Below are positions 31,647 through 38,868 of a stretch of DNA of 38,868 bases, piece by piece. The notes under the pieces are model-generated. The model made no database searches. It was not told the origin of the DNA and saw only the letters and a program-made list of their open reading frames with translations. The DNA comes from a virus: positions 1 through 38,868 of the IMG/VR virus record IMGVR_UViG_3300033153_003073; one strand, given 5' to 3'. Made by a program: the position numbers and the translations under genes. Within the stretch, counting starts at the first letter, position 1. Each line of letters starts with the position of its first letter.

Positions 31647-31806
31647 TGTGAATAGATGTGAACAACTCTAAAAACATAAAGTTATTCACATAGTTATTCA
31701 CATAAAAAAAGCAAGATGTGAATAAGTCAAACCAATGAACACGATAAATAAAGTCAGATTATGTAATTTTTTCAAGCTTTTCTCGTTGTGAATAAGATGT
31801 GAGTAA
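31647..31806 (+). other. Cluster of seven DnaA-box-like sites; candidate replication origin
   Basis: Perfect TTATTCACA sites lie at 31682-31690 and 31694-31702 (+ strand), 31717-31725 and 31787-31795 (- strand, as TGTGAATAA). One-mismatch sites lie at 31647-31655 (TGTGAATAG), 31657-31665 (TGTGAACAA) and 31798-31806 (TGTGAGTAA). Pairs are 10, 12 and 11 bp apart, one helical turn. TTATTCACA fits the general DnaA box TTATnCACA and is the form reported for Campylobacterota. The gene-free stretch (31495-31906) is very AT-rich, with a T-run at 31807-31820 that could serve as an unwinding element. Confidence 0.7.
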
Positions 31807-31831
31807 CTTTTTTTTAATTTTGTGGTATAAT
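31803..31831 (+). promoter_or_regulatory. Extended -10 promoter for scaffold/coat genes
   Basis: TATAAT at 31826-31831 with TG at 31823-31824; -35 region GTAACT is weak and overlaps the last DnaA-like box (31798-31806). RNA would start near 31838. Confidence 0.65.
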
Positions 31832-31869
31832 TGTTGCAATGGATGCTAGACATTCATAAACCGACTCTA

Positions 31870-31886
31870 TCTGAGGTAATCTCAGA
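31870..31886 (+). promoter_or_regulatory. 5' leader hairpin before the scaffold gene
   Basis: TCTGAG pairs with CTCAGA around GTAAT, in the leader of the late message and 20 bases before the scaffold ATG; AAAGAGGA follows as ribosome site. Probably stabilises the message or keeps the ribosome site open. Confidence 0.5.
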
Positions 31887-31906
31887 GAACAAAAAGAGGA
31901 ACGATA

Positions 31907-32725
31907 ATGCCAGAAGAACAAACAAAAGTCGAAGAAACCGACAACTTTTTAGTTGCCACAACTGATGCACCAGTAGTAGATGAGCCTAAAGATGAGACAC
32001 CTGAACCAGAAGCAGTTGCAACCGCTGATGAAGATGATGCAGAGTCTAAGGACGAGCCAAATGCAGAAGAAGGGTCAAAAGAAACGAAGCAAAAACCTAA
32101 GAAAAACCGAACACAACGGAGAATTGAGACACTATCAGCAGAGAGAAACCAAGCCAATGAAAAAGTTGCAGAACTTGAAGCGAAGTTAGCAGCTAAAAGT
32201 GCAAACAAAACAGACGGTGAGATTGATCCAGCAGATTTTGAAACATTCGAAGAATACGAAAAGGCGGTAGAAGCTAAAGACTCTCCAAAAAAAGAGACTA
32301 AACAGCCTCAACCAAATAAAGAGTATGTGAAGGCGATGGAAGAATTGCAAGTTAAATTTGATGATGGTGCTGATAAGTACGATGATTTTGATGAAAAAAT
32401 ACAAAATCCCGACTTGAAAATCACTCAACATATGGTGATGGCATTTAATGAGCTTGAAAACTCAACAGAATTGGCATATTACTATGCTAGTAACACGAAA
32501 GAAGCTGAGAAAATCTCTAAGATGAGTTCAGCAAAACAAATAATTAGTGTTGTAAATAAGTCGATGCTCTTGAAAAAGAAGCCGATACAAAAAACAACTA
32601 ATGCTCCTGAACCGATTGAACCAGTTGGAAGTGGAGAAGAATATCAAAAACCTATCAACGAAATGAGTTTTAAAGAGTTTGAAAAGACTCAAAATACAAA
32701 AGTCGCCGGTAAGAAGTTTTGGTAA
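31907..32725 (+). CDS. Scaffolding protein
   Basis: A 272-residue protein. The first 70 residues are very acidic and Pro/Thr-rich (DEPKDETPEPEAVATADEDD), then basic KPKKNRTQRRIE, a coiled coil (ERNQANEKVAELEAKLAAK, about 85-105), and a charged C-terminus. Length, charge pattern and place between portal and coat match P22 gp8-type scaffolds, which copolymerise with coat and leave the procapsid. Sequence identity to gp8 is not obvious by eye. Confidence 0.75.
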   Translation: MPEEQTKVEETDNFLVATTDAPVVDEPKDETPEPEAVATADEDDAESKDEPNAEEGSKETKQKPKKNRTQRRIETLSAERNQANEKVAELEAKLAAKSANKTDGEIDPADFETFEEYEKAVEAKDSPKKETKQPQPNKEYVKAMEELQVKFDDGADKYDDFDEKIQNPDLKITQHMVMAFNELENSTELAYYYASNTKEAEKISKMSSAKQIISVVNKSMLLKKKPIQKTTNAPEPIEPVGSGEEYQKPINEMSFKEFEKTQNTKVAGKKFW

Positions 32726-32744
32726 TAAATAAAAGGACATAGAA

Positions 32745-34010
32745 ATGGGTCAAGTAAATGGAGACGGTAACTTATTATTAACAGATGATGTTATCGCAAA
32801 AGAGGCTCTACGCCTATTAAAAAACAATCTTGTACTTGCTCCACTTGTTTATCGTAACATGGAAAGTACATTCGCAAAAGTTGGTGATACAATTTCACTT
32901 AAAAAACCATTCAGAACTAAAACAGCTAGTGGTCGTACACTAACTAAGCAACCAATGGTAGATCAAACAGTACCATTCGCTATTGATAACCAAGAGCATT
33001 TTGGTTTAGAAGTTACGGTAAGAGATAGAACTCTATCACTTGAAGCATTTTCTGAAAGATATTTAAAATCAGGTATTGTTCAACTTGCTAATGTGGTTGA
33101 TCGTTCTATCGCTGCTGAGTTAAAATCAGCTTTCTTTAGTTCAGGAACACCGGGTACAGCAAATGTTGTTAAAGATTATCTTTATGCTAAAGCTTATCAA
33201 TCAAATGTATCTGTTCCTGATGATGGAAATCGTAGAGTAGTTTGTAACTTACTTGATGCAGCAGAAATCAGCGATCAAATCGCAGGTAAATATAACGAAG
33301 GAATGGTAAAAGATGCTATTCAAAAAGGTTATATGGGTCCACTTGCAGGTTATGATATGTTTGAAACTCAAAATGTATTCAATCACACAGTAGGTGATCA
33401 TGGTGGTACTCCACTTTCTGATGGAGTTACTGCTCAAACAGGTGCTTCAATTCTTACAAATGGTTGGGATAATGATACAACTGGTATTCTTTTAAAAGGT
33501 GATATAATCACTTTTGCAGGTGTATATGAGATTAACCCTCAAAATTATTCTTCTACTGGTCGTTTACAGCATTTCGTTGTAACAGCAGATGTAGATAGTG
33601 GCGCAACAACAGGTCCGGCTACAATTCCAATTAGTCCTTCAATCAATGATGGTACTTTAACAGGTGTAGATGGCGAAGGTGCTTCAATTTCTCTTGCAGC
33701 ATATCAAAATGTTTCTGCTCCAGTTGCAAATGACTCAGCAATCGTAGTAATGGGAACAGCTAATGAAACTTATAGACAAAACTATGCTTTCCACCGTGAT
33801 GCAATAGGTCTTGCAGTTCCAGAGTTAGAACTTCCGGGTTCAGCAACAGTAAAATCTCGTGTAACTGATCCTGATAGTGGATTATCACTTTCAATGACTG
33901 GTGCATACGATGTTACTAATCAATCTGAAATCACAAGAATTGATGTTATTTGGGGTGTTCATATGATTTACCCTGAGTTAGCACACAGACTTTGGTCTGA
34001 CGAAGCTTAA
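32745..34010 (+). CDS. Major coat protein (P22 gp5-like)
   Basis: A 421-residue protein, close to the 430 of P22 gp5. The start (LLLTDDVIAKEALRLLKNNL, VYRNMESTFAKVGDTISLKK) is typical of the P22 coat N-terminal arm and E-loop region. The DQIAGKYNEGMVKDAIQKG segment and the later beta-rich insertion (about 220-320) fit the HK97 fold with an inserted domain, as in gp5. It is the most highly made structural product; the 31826 promoter and a strong ribosome site AAAAGGAC serve it. A hairpin follows its stop. Confidence 0.88.
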   Translation: MGQVNGDGNLLLTDDVIAKEALRLLKNNLVLAPLVYRNMESTFAKVGDTISLKKPFRTKTASGRTLTKQPMVDQTVPFAIDNQEHFGLEVTVRDRTLSLEAFSERYLKSGIVQLANVVDRSIAAELKSAFFSSGTPGTANVVKDYLYAKAYQSNVSVPDDGNRRVVCNLLDAAEISDQIAGKYNEGMVKDAIQKGYMGPLAGYDMFETQNVFNHTVGDHGGTPLSDGVTAQTGASILTNGWDNDTTGILLKGDIITFAGVYEINPQNYSSTGRLQHFVVTADVDSGATTGPATIPISPSINDGTLTGVDGEGASISLAAYQNVSAPVANDSAIVVMGTANETYRQNYAFHRDAIGLAVPELELPGSATVKSRVTDPDSGLSLSMTGAYDVTNQSEITRIDVIWGVHMIYPELAHRLWSDEA

Positions 34011-34020
34011 TAGCTTTATA

Positions 34021-34043
34021 GTATCTCTCTTTTAGAGAGGTAC
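34021..34043 (+). terminator. Nine-bp hairpin after the coat gene
   Basis: GTATCTCTC pairs with GAGAGGTAC (one G-U) around TTTTA, 10 bases after the coat stop. No U-run follows, so it may act as a partial terminator or protect the coat message from 3' decay, lowering expression of the genes after it. Confidence 0.6.
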
Positions 34044-34059
34044 AACTAAGGAATATTAA

Positions 34060-34431
34060 ATGAACTTCATAACTACTACTCAAGTCGATGCTTTTTTTGA
34101 TACTGTAACAGACGAATTTATAATATTCAATCCTGATAGAACAGAGAAGAGAATTAAAAAAGACTCTTTCAATAGAGACTACCACAGCATGATAGATAAT
34201 ATGAACTTTTCAGAAGCATTATTCTTATTAAAAAAAGGGTATAATATAGGACGCAAAAAGTGGGAAGGACACGAATATTTAGTGATAATGCACTCTCCTA
34301 AACCAATTCACTTTGCAGAGAAATTAATAGCACATGAGAGTTATTTAGCTATAAAGACAGCAAGAAACACATTAACACCATACCAACCTTCAAACAGCGA
34401 TTTAATGGCTGAGGATTGGGTTATATTATAA
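34060..34431 (+). CDS. Tad2-like (DUF2829) domain protein with N-terminal extension
   Basis: A 123-residue protein. Residues 48-123 match the Tad2/DUF2829 pattern: MNFSEALFLLKKGYNIGRKKWEG, then YLVIMH, YLAIKTA and the closing SDLMAEDWVIL. Tad2 proteins sponge the cyclic ADP-ribose signal of the bacterial Thoeris defence. The domain here is compact, lacking the longer loops of several family members. Residues 1-47 are an extra segment of unknown role. The gene sits in the head operon, not in an early defence cluster. ATG 34060 follows AAGGAATATT. The family match is good; inhibition of Thoeris in this host is inference. Confidence 0.7.
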   Translation: MNFITTTQVDAFFDTVTDEFIIFNPDRTEKRIKKDSFNRDYHSMIDNMNFSEALFLLKKGYNIGRKKWEGHEYLVIMHSPKPIHFAEKLIAHESYLAIKTARNTLTPYQPSNSDLMAEDWVIL

Positions 34432-34441
34432 AGGCAAAAAG

Positions 34442-34681
34442 ATGATGAGAGAATTAAGAGAAATACCAAAACATGATACTACCGCAGGATGGTTATATAA
34501 GTATGGAAAAAAGCCTAAACTATTTGGAACAGATGAACTAGAAGCTGCCAAAAAAAAAGGATGGGTAGATAGTCCTGCAAAAGCAACAAAACCTAAACCT
34601 AAGCCAAAACCAATATTGAAAAAAGTTTCAGAAGTAGTCAAAGAATTTACTGAAAACACATCTTTACTTGACGAGGATTAA
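34442..34681 (+). CDS. Small conserved head-region protein
   Basis: A 79-residue protein. GWLYKYGKKPKLFGTDELEA followed by KKKGWVDSPAKA is a pattern seen in small phage proteins between coat and head-completion genes (a short aromatic strand, then 'GWxxSPA'). A Lys/Pro-rich linker (KPKPKPKP) and an acidic tail follow. It may be a decoration or completion factor, but no function is known to me. Confidence 0.5.
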   Translation: MMRELREIPKHDTTAGWLYKYGKKPKLFGTDELEAAKKKGWVDSPAKATKPKPKPKPILKKVSEVVKEFTENTSLLDED

Positions 34682-34683
34682 TC

Positions 34684-35421
34684 ATGCTAACAACAATCAG
34701 AAGCACAATAAACGGAGCAATGCGAAAACTAGGTATTCTTGCAGAGGGTGAAGAACTAACACCGGGTCAATTAACAGATGCGATGATTGATGTAAACGGA
34801 GTTATCGAAGACTTTAACAACCAAAACTTACTTATCACACACAAAGTCGATAATTCATATCCTACACCAGACGCAGGGTGGTCCAATGTTGTAACAATCA
34901 GTCCAATAGAGGGAAGCACTTTTGAAGAAGTCTCTCCAATTAATGTGCATACTGCATTTTTCAGAGATAGCGGATTATCAGACTCTCCACTTGCAGAAAT
35001 GTCTATTAATGAATGGGCTGCAATTGTTAATAAACAAAACATTGGAAGACCTACAAAGTATTATATAAGTAGAGATAACCAAAAGTTCACAATATACTTT
35101 GATATGATACCAGATGCAGATTATACTCTTCACTTAATCGCAAGTATGCCTTATTTAGGCGATGGTACTAACAACCAATATACACCTGATAGTGAGATAA
35201 ACTGGGATTATGGTTTTGAACGCATGATAAGACTTAACCTAGCAATAGAACTTGCAGATGAATATGGCGCGCAAGTAACTCAAAGTCTAGCAATCTTAGC
35301 TCAACAATCAGTAGATAGAATAAAAGATAAAAACTATGACCCTCTTACATCAGAAGTTGATACAGCATTAACAGCTACAAACTCACAATATTTTGATATT
35401 ACAAGCGGTGGTGATTGGTAA
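34684..35421 (+). CDS. Head-completion/tail adaptor protein (P22 gp4-like)
   Basis: A 245-residue protein. The N-terminal TTIRSTINGAMRKLGILAEGE and LTDAMIDVNGVIEDFNNQNL are characteristic of the gp4-like adaptor family that binds under the portal. FERMIRLNLAIELADEYG in the C-terminal part completes the family pattern. It is longer than P22 gp4 (166 residues), having an extra middle beta segment. Order coat - gp4 - gp10 is that of P22. Stop overlaps the next start as TAATG. Confidence 0.85.
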   Translation: MLTTIRSTINGAMRKLGILAEGEELTPGQLTDAMIDVNGVIEDFNNQNLLITHKVDNSYPTPDAGWSNVVTISPIEGSTFEEVSPINVHTAFFRDSGLSDSPLAEMSINEWAAIVNKQNIGRPTKYYISRDNQKFTIYFDMIPDADYTLHLIASMPYLGDGTNNQYTPDSEINWDYGFERMIRLNLAIELADEYGAQVTQSLAILAQQSVDRIKDKNYDPLTSEVDTALTATNSQYFDITSGGDW

Positions 35422-36788
35422 TGAAAAAAATCCCTTTTGCAGTAGGCACAACATCAGCACGAAATAAAAAAGCCAATAATGAAACTCTCATAAATCTTTT
35501 TCCAGAGACATTAACTCCTGCTTCAAAAAATCAAGTTGTCTTAATGGGAACTCCGGGATTTACTACTCTTTTAACTTTGCCAACATATCCGATTTTAGGC
35601 ACTCACATCTTTCAAAATGAATTATATGCAGTTACACCAACTAAAGCATATAAGATAGAAAGTGACGATACCGTGACAGAAATCGGAACAGTAGTTTTTG
35701 ATAGCTCTAAAAAAGTTTCAACTGCTAATAATGGTACTCAGCTTGTTTTTTGCCAAAGCGCAAGTTACATTTATGAGCCTGATGGAAGCCCAACTTTTCA
35801 AGAAATAACAGATGAAGATTATGAGGACTCAGTAACAGTAGACTTTCAAGATGGTTATTTTATTTGGCAAAAAGAAGAAAGCGGTCAATTTTTCATATCT
35901 GATTTATATAGTACAGATATTGATCCATTAGAATTTGCAACAGCAGAAGGAAACCCGGACGACATAGAAGGCTTAAAAGTTGTTCACCGCCAATTATGGA
36001 TATTCGGTAAAAAAAGCACAGAGGTATGGTTTAACAGCGGAAATGCAGACTTTCCTTTTGAAAAAATACAGGGTTCTTTCTCAGAAAAGGGGTGCAGAAA
36101 TAGAGATACGATCACTACAATTAATAATACGATTATGTATGTAGGGGATGATGGGATAGTGTACATGATTAATGGATATTCACCGTCAAGAGTCAGTAAC
36201 GAAGCAGTAGAATATAAAATCGCAAAATCTGCAAGTTCAACCCTCTCAGCTTTTGAATGTAGTGCAGAAGGACATATTTTCTACCATTTAAATGTAGGTG
36301 ATGAAACAATAGTCTATGATGTAAAAACTCAAACATGGCACAATAGAAAATCAAAAGCGATAGACAGATGGAGAATTAACAGCATTCAATCGGTGTATGA
36401 ATTAAAGTATGGCTTTGATTATGAAAATGGCAAAGTATATCTTCTTAGTTTAGACACAACAACAGAAGATGGCGAAGTGATTACTAGAGAAGCTATAACA
36501 AGCCCATTACATAATAATAACGAGTTCTTTACAGTATCAGCAGTTCAATTAGATATGGAAACAGGACTTTCCGCAATTGGGGAAGATGATAAAATCACTC
36601 TTGAATACAGTCGAAACGGTGGTGTATCATGGAGCAATAAAAAAACTTCTACTATTGGTAAGCAAGGAGAGTTCACGCGTAGAGTGATATGGCGAAGACT
36701 TGGAAGACATAGAGATATTTCTTTCAGGATACAAACTCTAACAAAAACACAAATCAGATTAATATCTCTTGGTGCAAAGGTTAGATAA
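35421..36788 (+). CDS. Tail hub / DNA stabilisation protein (P22 gp10-like)
   Basis: A 455-residue protein; P22 gp10 has 472. The start KKIPFAVGTTSARNKKAN and ETLINLFPETL, then LMGTPGFTTLL, are typical of the gp10 family, whose beta-propeller-like hexamer plugs the portal-adaptor channel. FFISDLYSTDIDPLEFATAEG and RQLWIFGKKSTEVWFNSG are further family landmarks. I use ATG 35421 rather than TTG 35415. The next gene starts at its stop (TAATGG). Confidence 0.85.
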   Translation: MKKIPFAVGTTSARNKKANNETLINLFPETLTPASKNQVVLMGTPGFTTLLTLPTYPILGTHIFQNELYAVTPTKAYKIESDDTVTEIGTVVFDSSKKVSTANNGTQLVFCQSASYIYEPDGSPTFQEITDEDYEDSVTVDFQDGYFIWQKEESGQFFISDLYSTDIDPLEFATAEGNPDDIEGLKVVHRQLWIFGKKSTEVWFNSGNADFPFEKIQGSFSEKGCRNRDTITTINNTIMYVGDDGIVYMINGYSPSRVSNEAVEYKIAKSASSTLSAFECSAEGHIFYHLNVGDETIVYDVKTQTWHNRKSKAIDRWRINSIQSVYELKYGFDYENGKVYLLSLDTTTEDGEVITREAITSPLHNNNEFFTVSAVQLDMETGLSAIGEDDKITLEYSRNGGVSWSNKKTSTIGKQGEFTRRVIWRRLGRHRDISFRIQTLTKTQIRLISLGAKVR

Positions 36789-37438
36789 TGGCTGTCTCTA
36801 TATATGTTCGTCCACAAGCACCAAACGCTAGAACAGCAATAGTTGATAATAATACAGGTATAGCAACATACGATCATGCTTTGTTTTTGCAACAAGTGTA
36901 CGGATTGACGGGATACATTGGAAATTTAAGCTCACAAGTAAGCAATCTAACTATAGTAGTGTCTCAATTAGCAGGAGAGGTAAACCTTACTCAAATAGGT
37001 GCAGGACTTGCAGGATCAGGTCAATATCTACCTGATGGGTCAGCTCATTTTATTAGCACAGCAGTAAGTATTCATAATGCCACTCAAAAAATAGACGATC
37101 ATTTATATGATGTTACAAATGATGTTGGCTTATTAAAACTTGGTGTTCCAATAGTAAATATTACAGGAAGCGCTTCTTTATCAGTAGCAACTCTGACAGC
37201 ATTATGTGATGCTACAAGTGGAGACATTTCAATAACTCTTCCGCACGCAGCGTCTTGCTATATAGCAACAAGATCAAGAGAAATTGCAATAAGTAAAATA
37301 GATACCTCTTCAAATACGGTCACAATAGCAGGAGTAAGTGGTGCAACTATAGCAGGCGAAACAAATCAAGTATTAGAATATCAAAATGAAGTTATAAATC
37401 TCGTTACAGACGGGAATAATTGGTACTTAGGAGCATAA
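36788..37438 (+). CDS. Tail needle / neck fibre-like protein
   Basis: A 216-residue protein in the position of the P22 gp26 needle. Residues 30-75 are a coiled-coil-like stretch (IGNLSSQVSNLTIVVSQLAGE), followed by TQIGAGLAGSGQYLPDGSAHF and TAVSIHNATQKIDDHLYDV, a pattern seen in tail needles and other trimeric phage fibres. The C-terminal 90 residues (ISITLPHAASC ... TVTIAGVSGATIAG ... LVTDGNNWYL) form a beta module common at phage fibre tips. It could seal the channel or be a short side fibre. Confidence 0.6.
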   Translation: MAVSIYVRPQAPNARTAIVDNNTGIATYDHALFLQQVYGLTGYIGNLSSQVSNLTIVVSQLAGEVNLTQIGAGLAGSGQYLPDGSAHFISTAVSIHNATQKIDDHLYDVTNDVGLLKLGVPIVNITGSASLSVATLTALCDATSGDISITLPHAASCYIATRSREIAISKIDTSSNTVTIAGVSGATIAGETNQVLEYQNEVINLVTDGNNWYLGA

Positions 37439-37439
37439 A

Positions 37440-38678
37440 GTGAGTTTATTAAGAAAAACAACCGCTACAATTGTTGATACAGGCGGAAGATCAAACCTTG
37501 TCGGAATATTTGGCGAGCAATTAGCGACAGATGTTAAAAATGATATTTTAGCTCAATTTAGCTATGGTAAAAGTAGGTTTGATTTAAAAACAGAAGTTGT
37601 GGCAAATGGTGGTACTGTTGCAATCTCAGGAGATAATTTATTAACAGCTTCAACAAGCACAGCATCAAATGGTTCAGCTTATATAGAGTCATACAATTCA
37701 GTAAGATACAGACCCGGACACACAGTAATATCTCATTTTACTGCTATGTTTACTGATATAAACGCTACAGACTCCCATCAATGGATAGGTGTAAATGATG
37801 GGGTTAATGGTTTTGCACTAGGATCACATGATGGTGTTCCTCATGTAATGCAAATTAGAGACAGCGTTCATACTCATACATCTTATACAAGCTGGAATGG
37901 TGATGTAGATGAGAGTGATATCAATTGGGAAAAATTAAATATTTTTAGAATAACTTTTGGCTATCTTGGTGTAGCACCTGCAATATTTGAAATATTAGAC
38001 CCTGAAAATGGTTCGTTTAAGACTTTACACACTCTTTATTTTCATAATGTTGCAACAGAGACACATATTCAACTGCCATATTTGCCAATATCAATGAAAG
38101 TTGAAAACGAGGGAAATACTTCTGATGTAAAAATTCTTTCAGGTTCTTGGCAAGGTGGAGTGATGGGCTTATGTCAAGATTGTGGAAGCAGAGGCTTCGC
38201 GTATCCATCATCACCGGGAACAGCAGCGATTAAAACAAGTGTTGGAACAACAGCAACAGTTTTAGCAGGGTTTAAGAGTGTTTCGACTTTTAATTCCTTT
38301 TCTAATAAAATTAGAGCAGTTCTTAAAAAGTTCAGTTATACACCATATAATGCAAGTGCAGATACATTAGTAACGCTGCAATTAGTTGGAGGGACAACCG
38401 TAACAGGTGGAACTTATGTAGATAGAGAAGCAAACGAAAGCACATTACAAATAAACATAACAGCCACTGGATACACAGGCGGTCAAGCAGGGCTAACATT
38501 ATATACGACTGCAACATCAGGACAAGGGCTAACACCTCCACAAGCAACAGACGGAGATTTAGACGCAGAAGCATTAGGTTTATTTTTAGACCCCGGACAA
38601 GAATATGCGATTATTGCATTTACGCAAGTAGGAACGATAGATATTGCATGGAATGTAAATTGGCAGGAATTATTTTAA
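37440..38678 (+). CDS. Structural fibre or capsid-surface protein, jelly-roll-like
   Basis: A 412-residue protein starting with GTG one base after the previous stop. RSNLVGIFGEQLATDVKNDI near residue 17 begins a family seen in phage fibre/adhesin genes. The middle (about 40-240) has the strand pattern of a lectin-like jelly roll (SAYIESYNSVRYRPGHTV, HQWIGVNDGVNGFAL), and the C-terminal part (about 255-412) is a second beta domain ending AWNVNWQELF. Likely a receptor-contact or surface protein. Assignment is by shape and place. Confidence 0.6.
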   Translation: MSLLRKTTATIVDTGGRSNLVGIFGEQLATDVKNDILAQFSYGKSRFDLKTEVVANGGTVAISGDNLLTASTSTASNGSAYIESYNSVRYRPGHTVISHFTAMFTDINATDSHQWIGVNDGVNGFALGSHDGVPHVMQIRDSVHTHTSYTSWNGDVDESDINWEKLNIFRITFGYLGVAPAIFEILDPENGSFKTLHTLYFHNVATETHIQLPYLPISMKVENEGNTSDVKILSGSWQGGVMGLCQDCGSRGFAYPSSPGTAAIKTSVGTTATVLAGFKSVSTFNSFSNKIRAVLKKFSYTPYNASADTLVTLQLVGGTTVTGGTYVDREANESTLQINITATGYTGGQAGLTLYTTATSGQGLTPPQATDGDLDAEALGLFLDPGQEYAIIAFTQVGTIDIAWNVNWQELF

Positions 38679-38691
38679 ATTAAGGTATAAT
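38660..38691 (+). promoter_or_regulatory. Possible promoter before the cupin gene
   Basis: TATAAT at 38686-38691 lies just after the fibre gene. TTGGCA at 38660-38665 is 20 bases upstream, too far for a good -35, and there is no TG extension. Weak candidate for reading the cupin and ejection genes. Confidence 0.4.
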
Positions 38692-38707
38692 ACATGAAAG
38701 GTAAATA

Positions 38708-38868
38708 ATGAGCAAAATTCTTGATATAAATCAACAAATGTTAGCAACAGCAGGAATTGAAGATATTGAATATGCTATGTTATGCCAAGAAGAAAAAATA
38801 GATATTCCAGTAAAACATTACTTTTTAGATGGTATGTATGCAAGAGAAATATTTATGCCTAAAGACTC
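38708..38868 (+). CDS. Cupin-like phage protein, 5' part
   Basis: The start of the 147-residue cupin gene continued at 1-397 after circular closure. ATG 38708 follows GAAAGGTAAATA. The first 23 residues (MSKILDINQQMLATAG...) are only seen here. The frame is continuous with the left end once the 114-base overlap is merged. Confidence 0.75.
   Translation, partial: MSKILDINQQMLATAGIEDIEYAMLCQEEKIDIPVKHYFLDGMYAREIFMPKD
38755..38868. repeat. Terminal overlap, right copy (circular assembly)
   Basis: Exact copy of bases 1-114; see the left copy. It lies wholly inside the cupin coding sequence. Confidence 0.95.

Noticed and set aside
31647-31806. CRISPR array
   Set aside because: Repeats are only nine bases, occur in both orientations and have irregular spacing, unlike CRISPR repeats and spacers.

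Overview
The window is one complete, circularly assembled tailed-phage genome. Bases 38755-38868 repeat bases 1-114 exactly and the join falls inside a gene, so the molecule is about 38,754 bp, cut at an arbitrary point. Every gene I can support reads on the + strand. The head and tail genes follow the P22-type short-tailed (podovirus) plan: small and large terminase, ~700-residue portal, acidic scaffold, P22-like coat, gp4-like adaptor, gp10-like hub, needle/fibre proteins, ejection proteins and a 1632-residue internal protein. A P22-type terminase fits headful packaging. I see no integrase, repressor, attachment site or tRNA, so the phage looks virulent. The DNA is AT-rich. Its DnaA boxes read TTATTCACA and its promoters are extended -10 (TGnTATAAT) with weak -35 elements, which would suit a Campylobacterota host; that is inference, not proof.

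Layout: (a) 36.8 kb through the origin of coordinates to 9.5 kb holds needle/fibre, jelly-roll-like fibre, cupin, three ejection-type proteins (two with DUF4214-like repeats) and a giant polyvalent protein, with two paralogous HNH endonuclease genes inserted between structural genes. (b) 9.5-14.0 kb holds a 1283-residue tail fibre and its accessory protein. (c) 14.0-16.2 kb holds the lysis block: permuted NlpC/P60-like hydrolase, holin, coiled-coil membrane protein and T4-type lysozyme. (d) 16.2-27.1 kb is the early region: many small genes, Gp157, a candidate annealing protein, DUF1367, an O-like initiator and P/G39P-like helicase loader, a C5 methyltransferase, RusA, two small HNH nucleases and membrane microproteins. 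(e) 27.1-36.8 kb holds GIY-YIG, terminase, portal, scaffold, coat, a Tad2-like protein, adaptor and hub.

Two large non-coding stretches stand out. 18903-19588 has no gene but carries a near-consensus promoter, a long pseudoknot and hairpins capped by cUACGg and GAAA tetraloops; it looks like a large structured phage RNA. 31495-31906 carries seven DnaA-box-like 9-mers in helically phased pairs beside an AT-rich stretch and the scaffold/coat promoter; it looks like the replication origin or a DnaA-controlled switch.

Other points of interest: an injected-type protein carrying ADP-ribosyltransferase-like and GNAT domains between two copies of one motif; a Tad2-like (Thoeris inhibitor family) domain in the head operon; a 27-unit hexamer array encoding Gly-Leu repeats; a 12-bp duplicated start site flanking an HNH gene; and a recurrent AAAAAGGATAG box that ends one gene and provides the ribosome site of the next.
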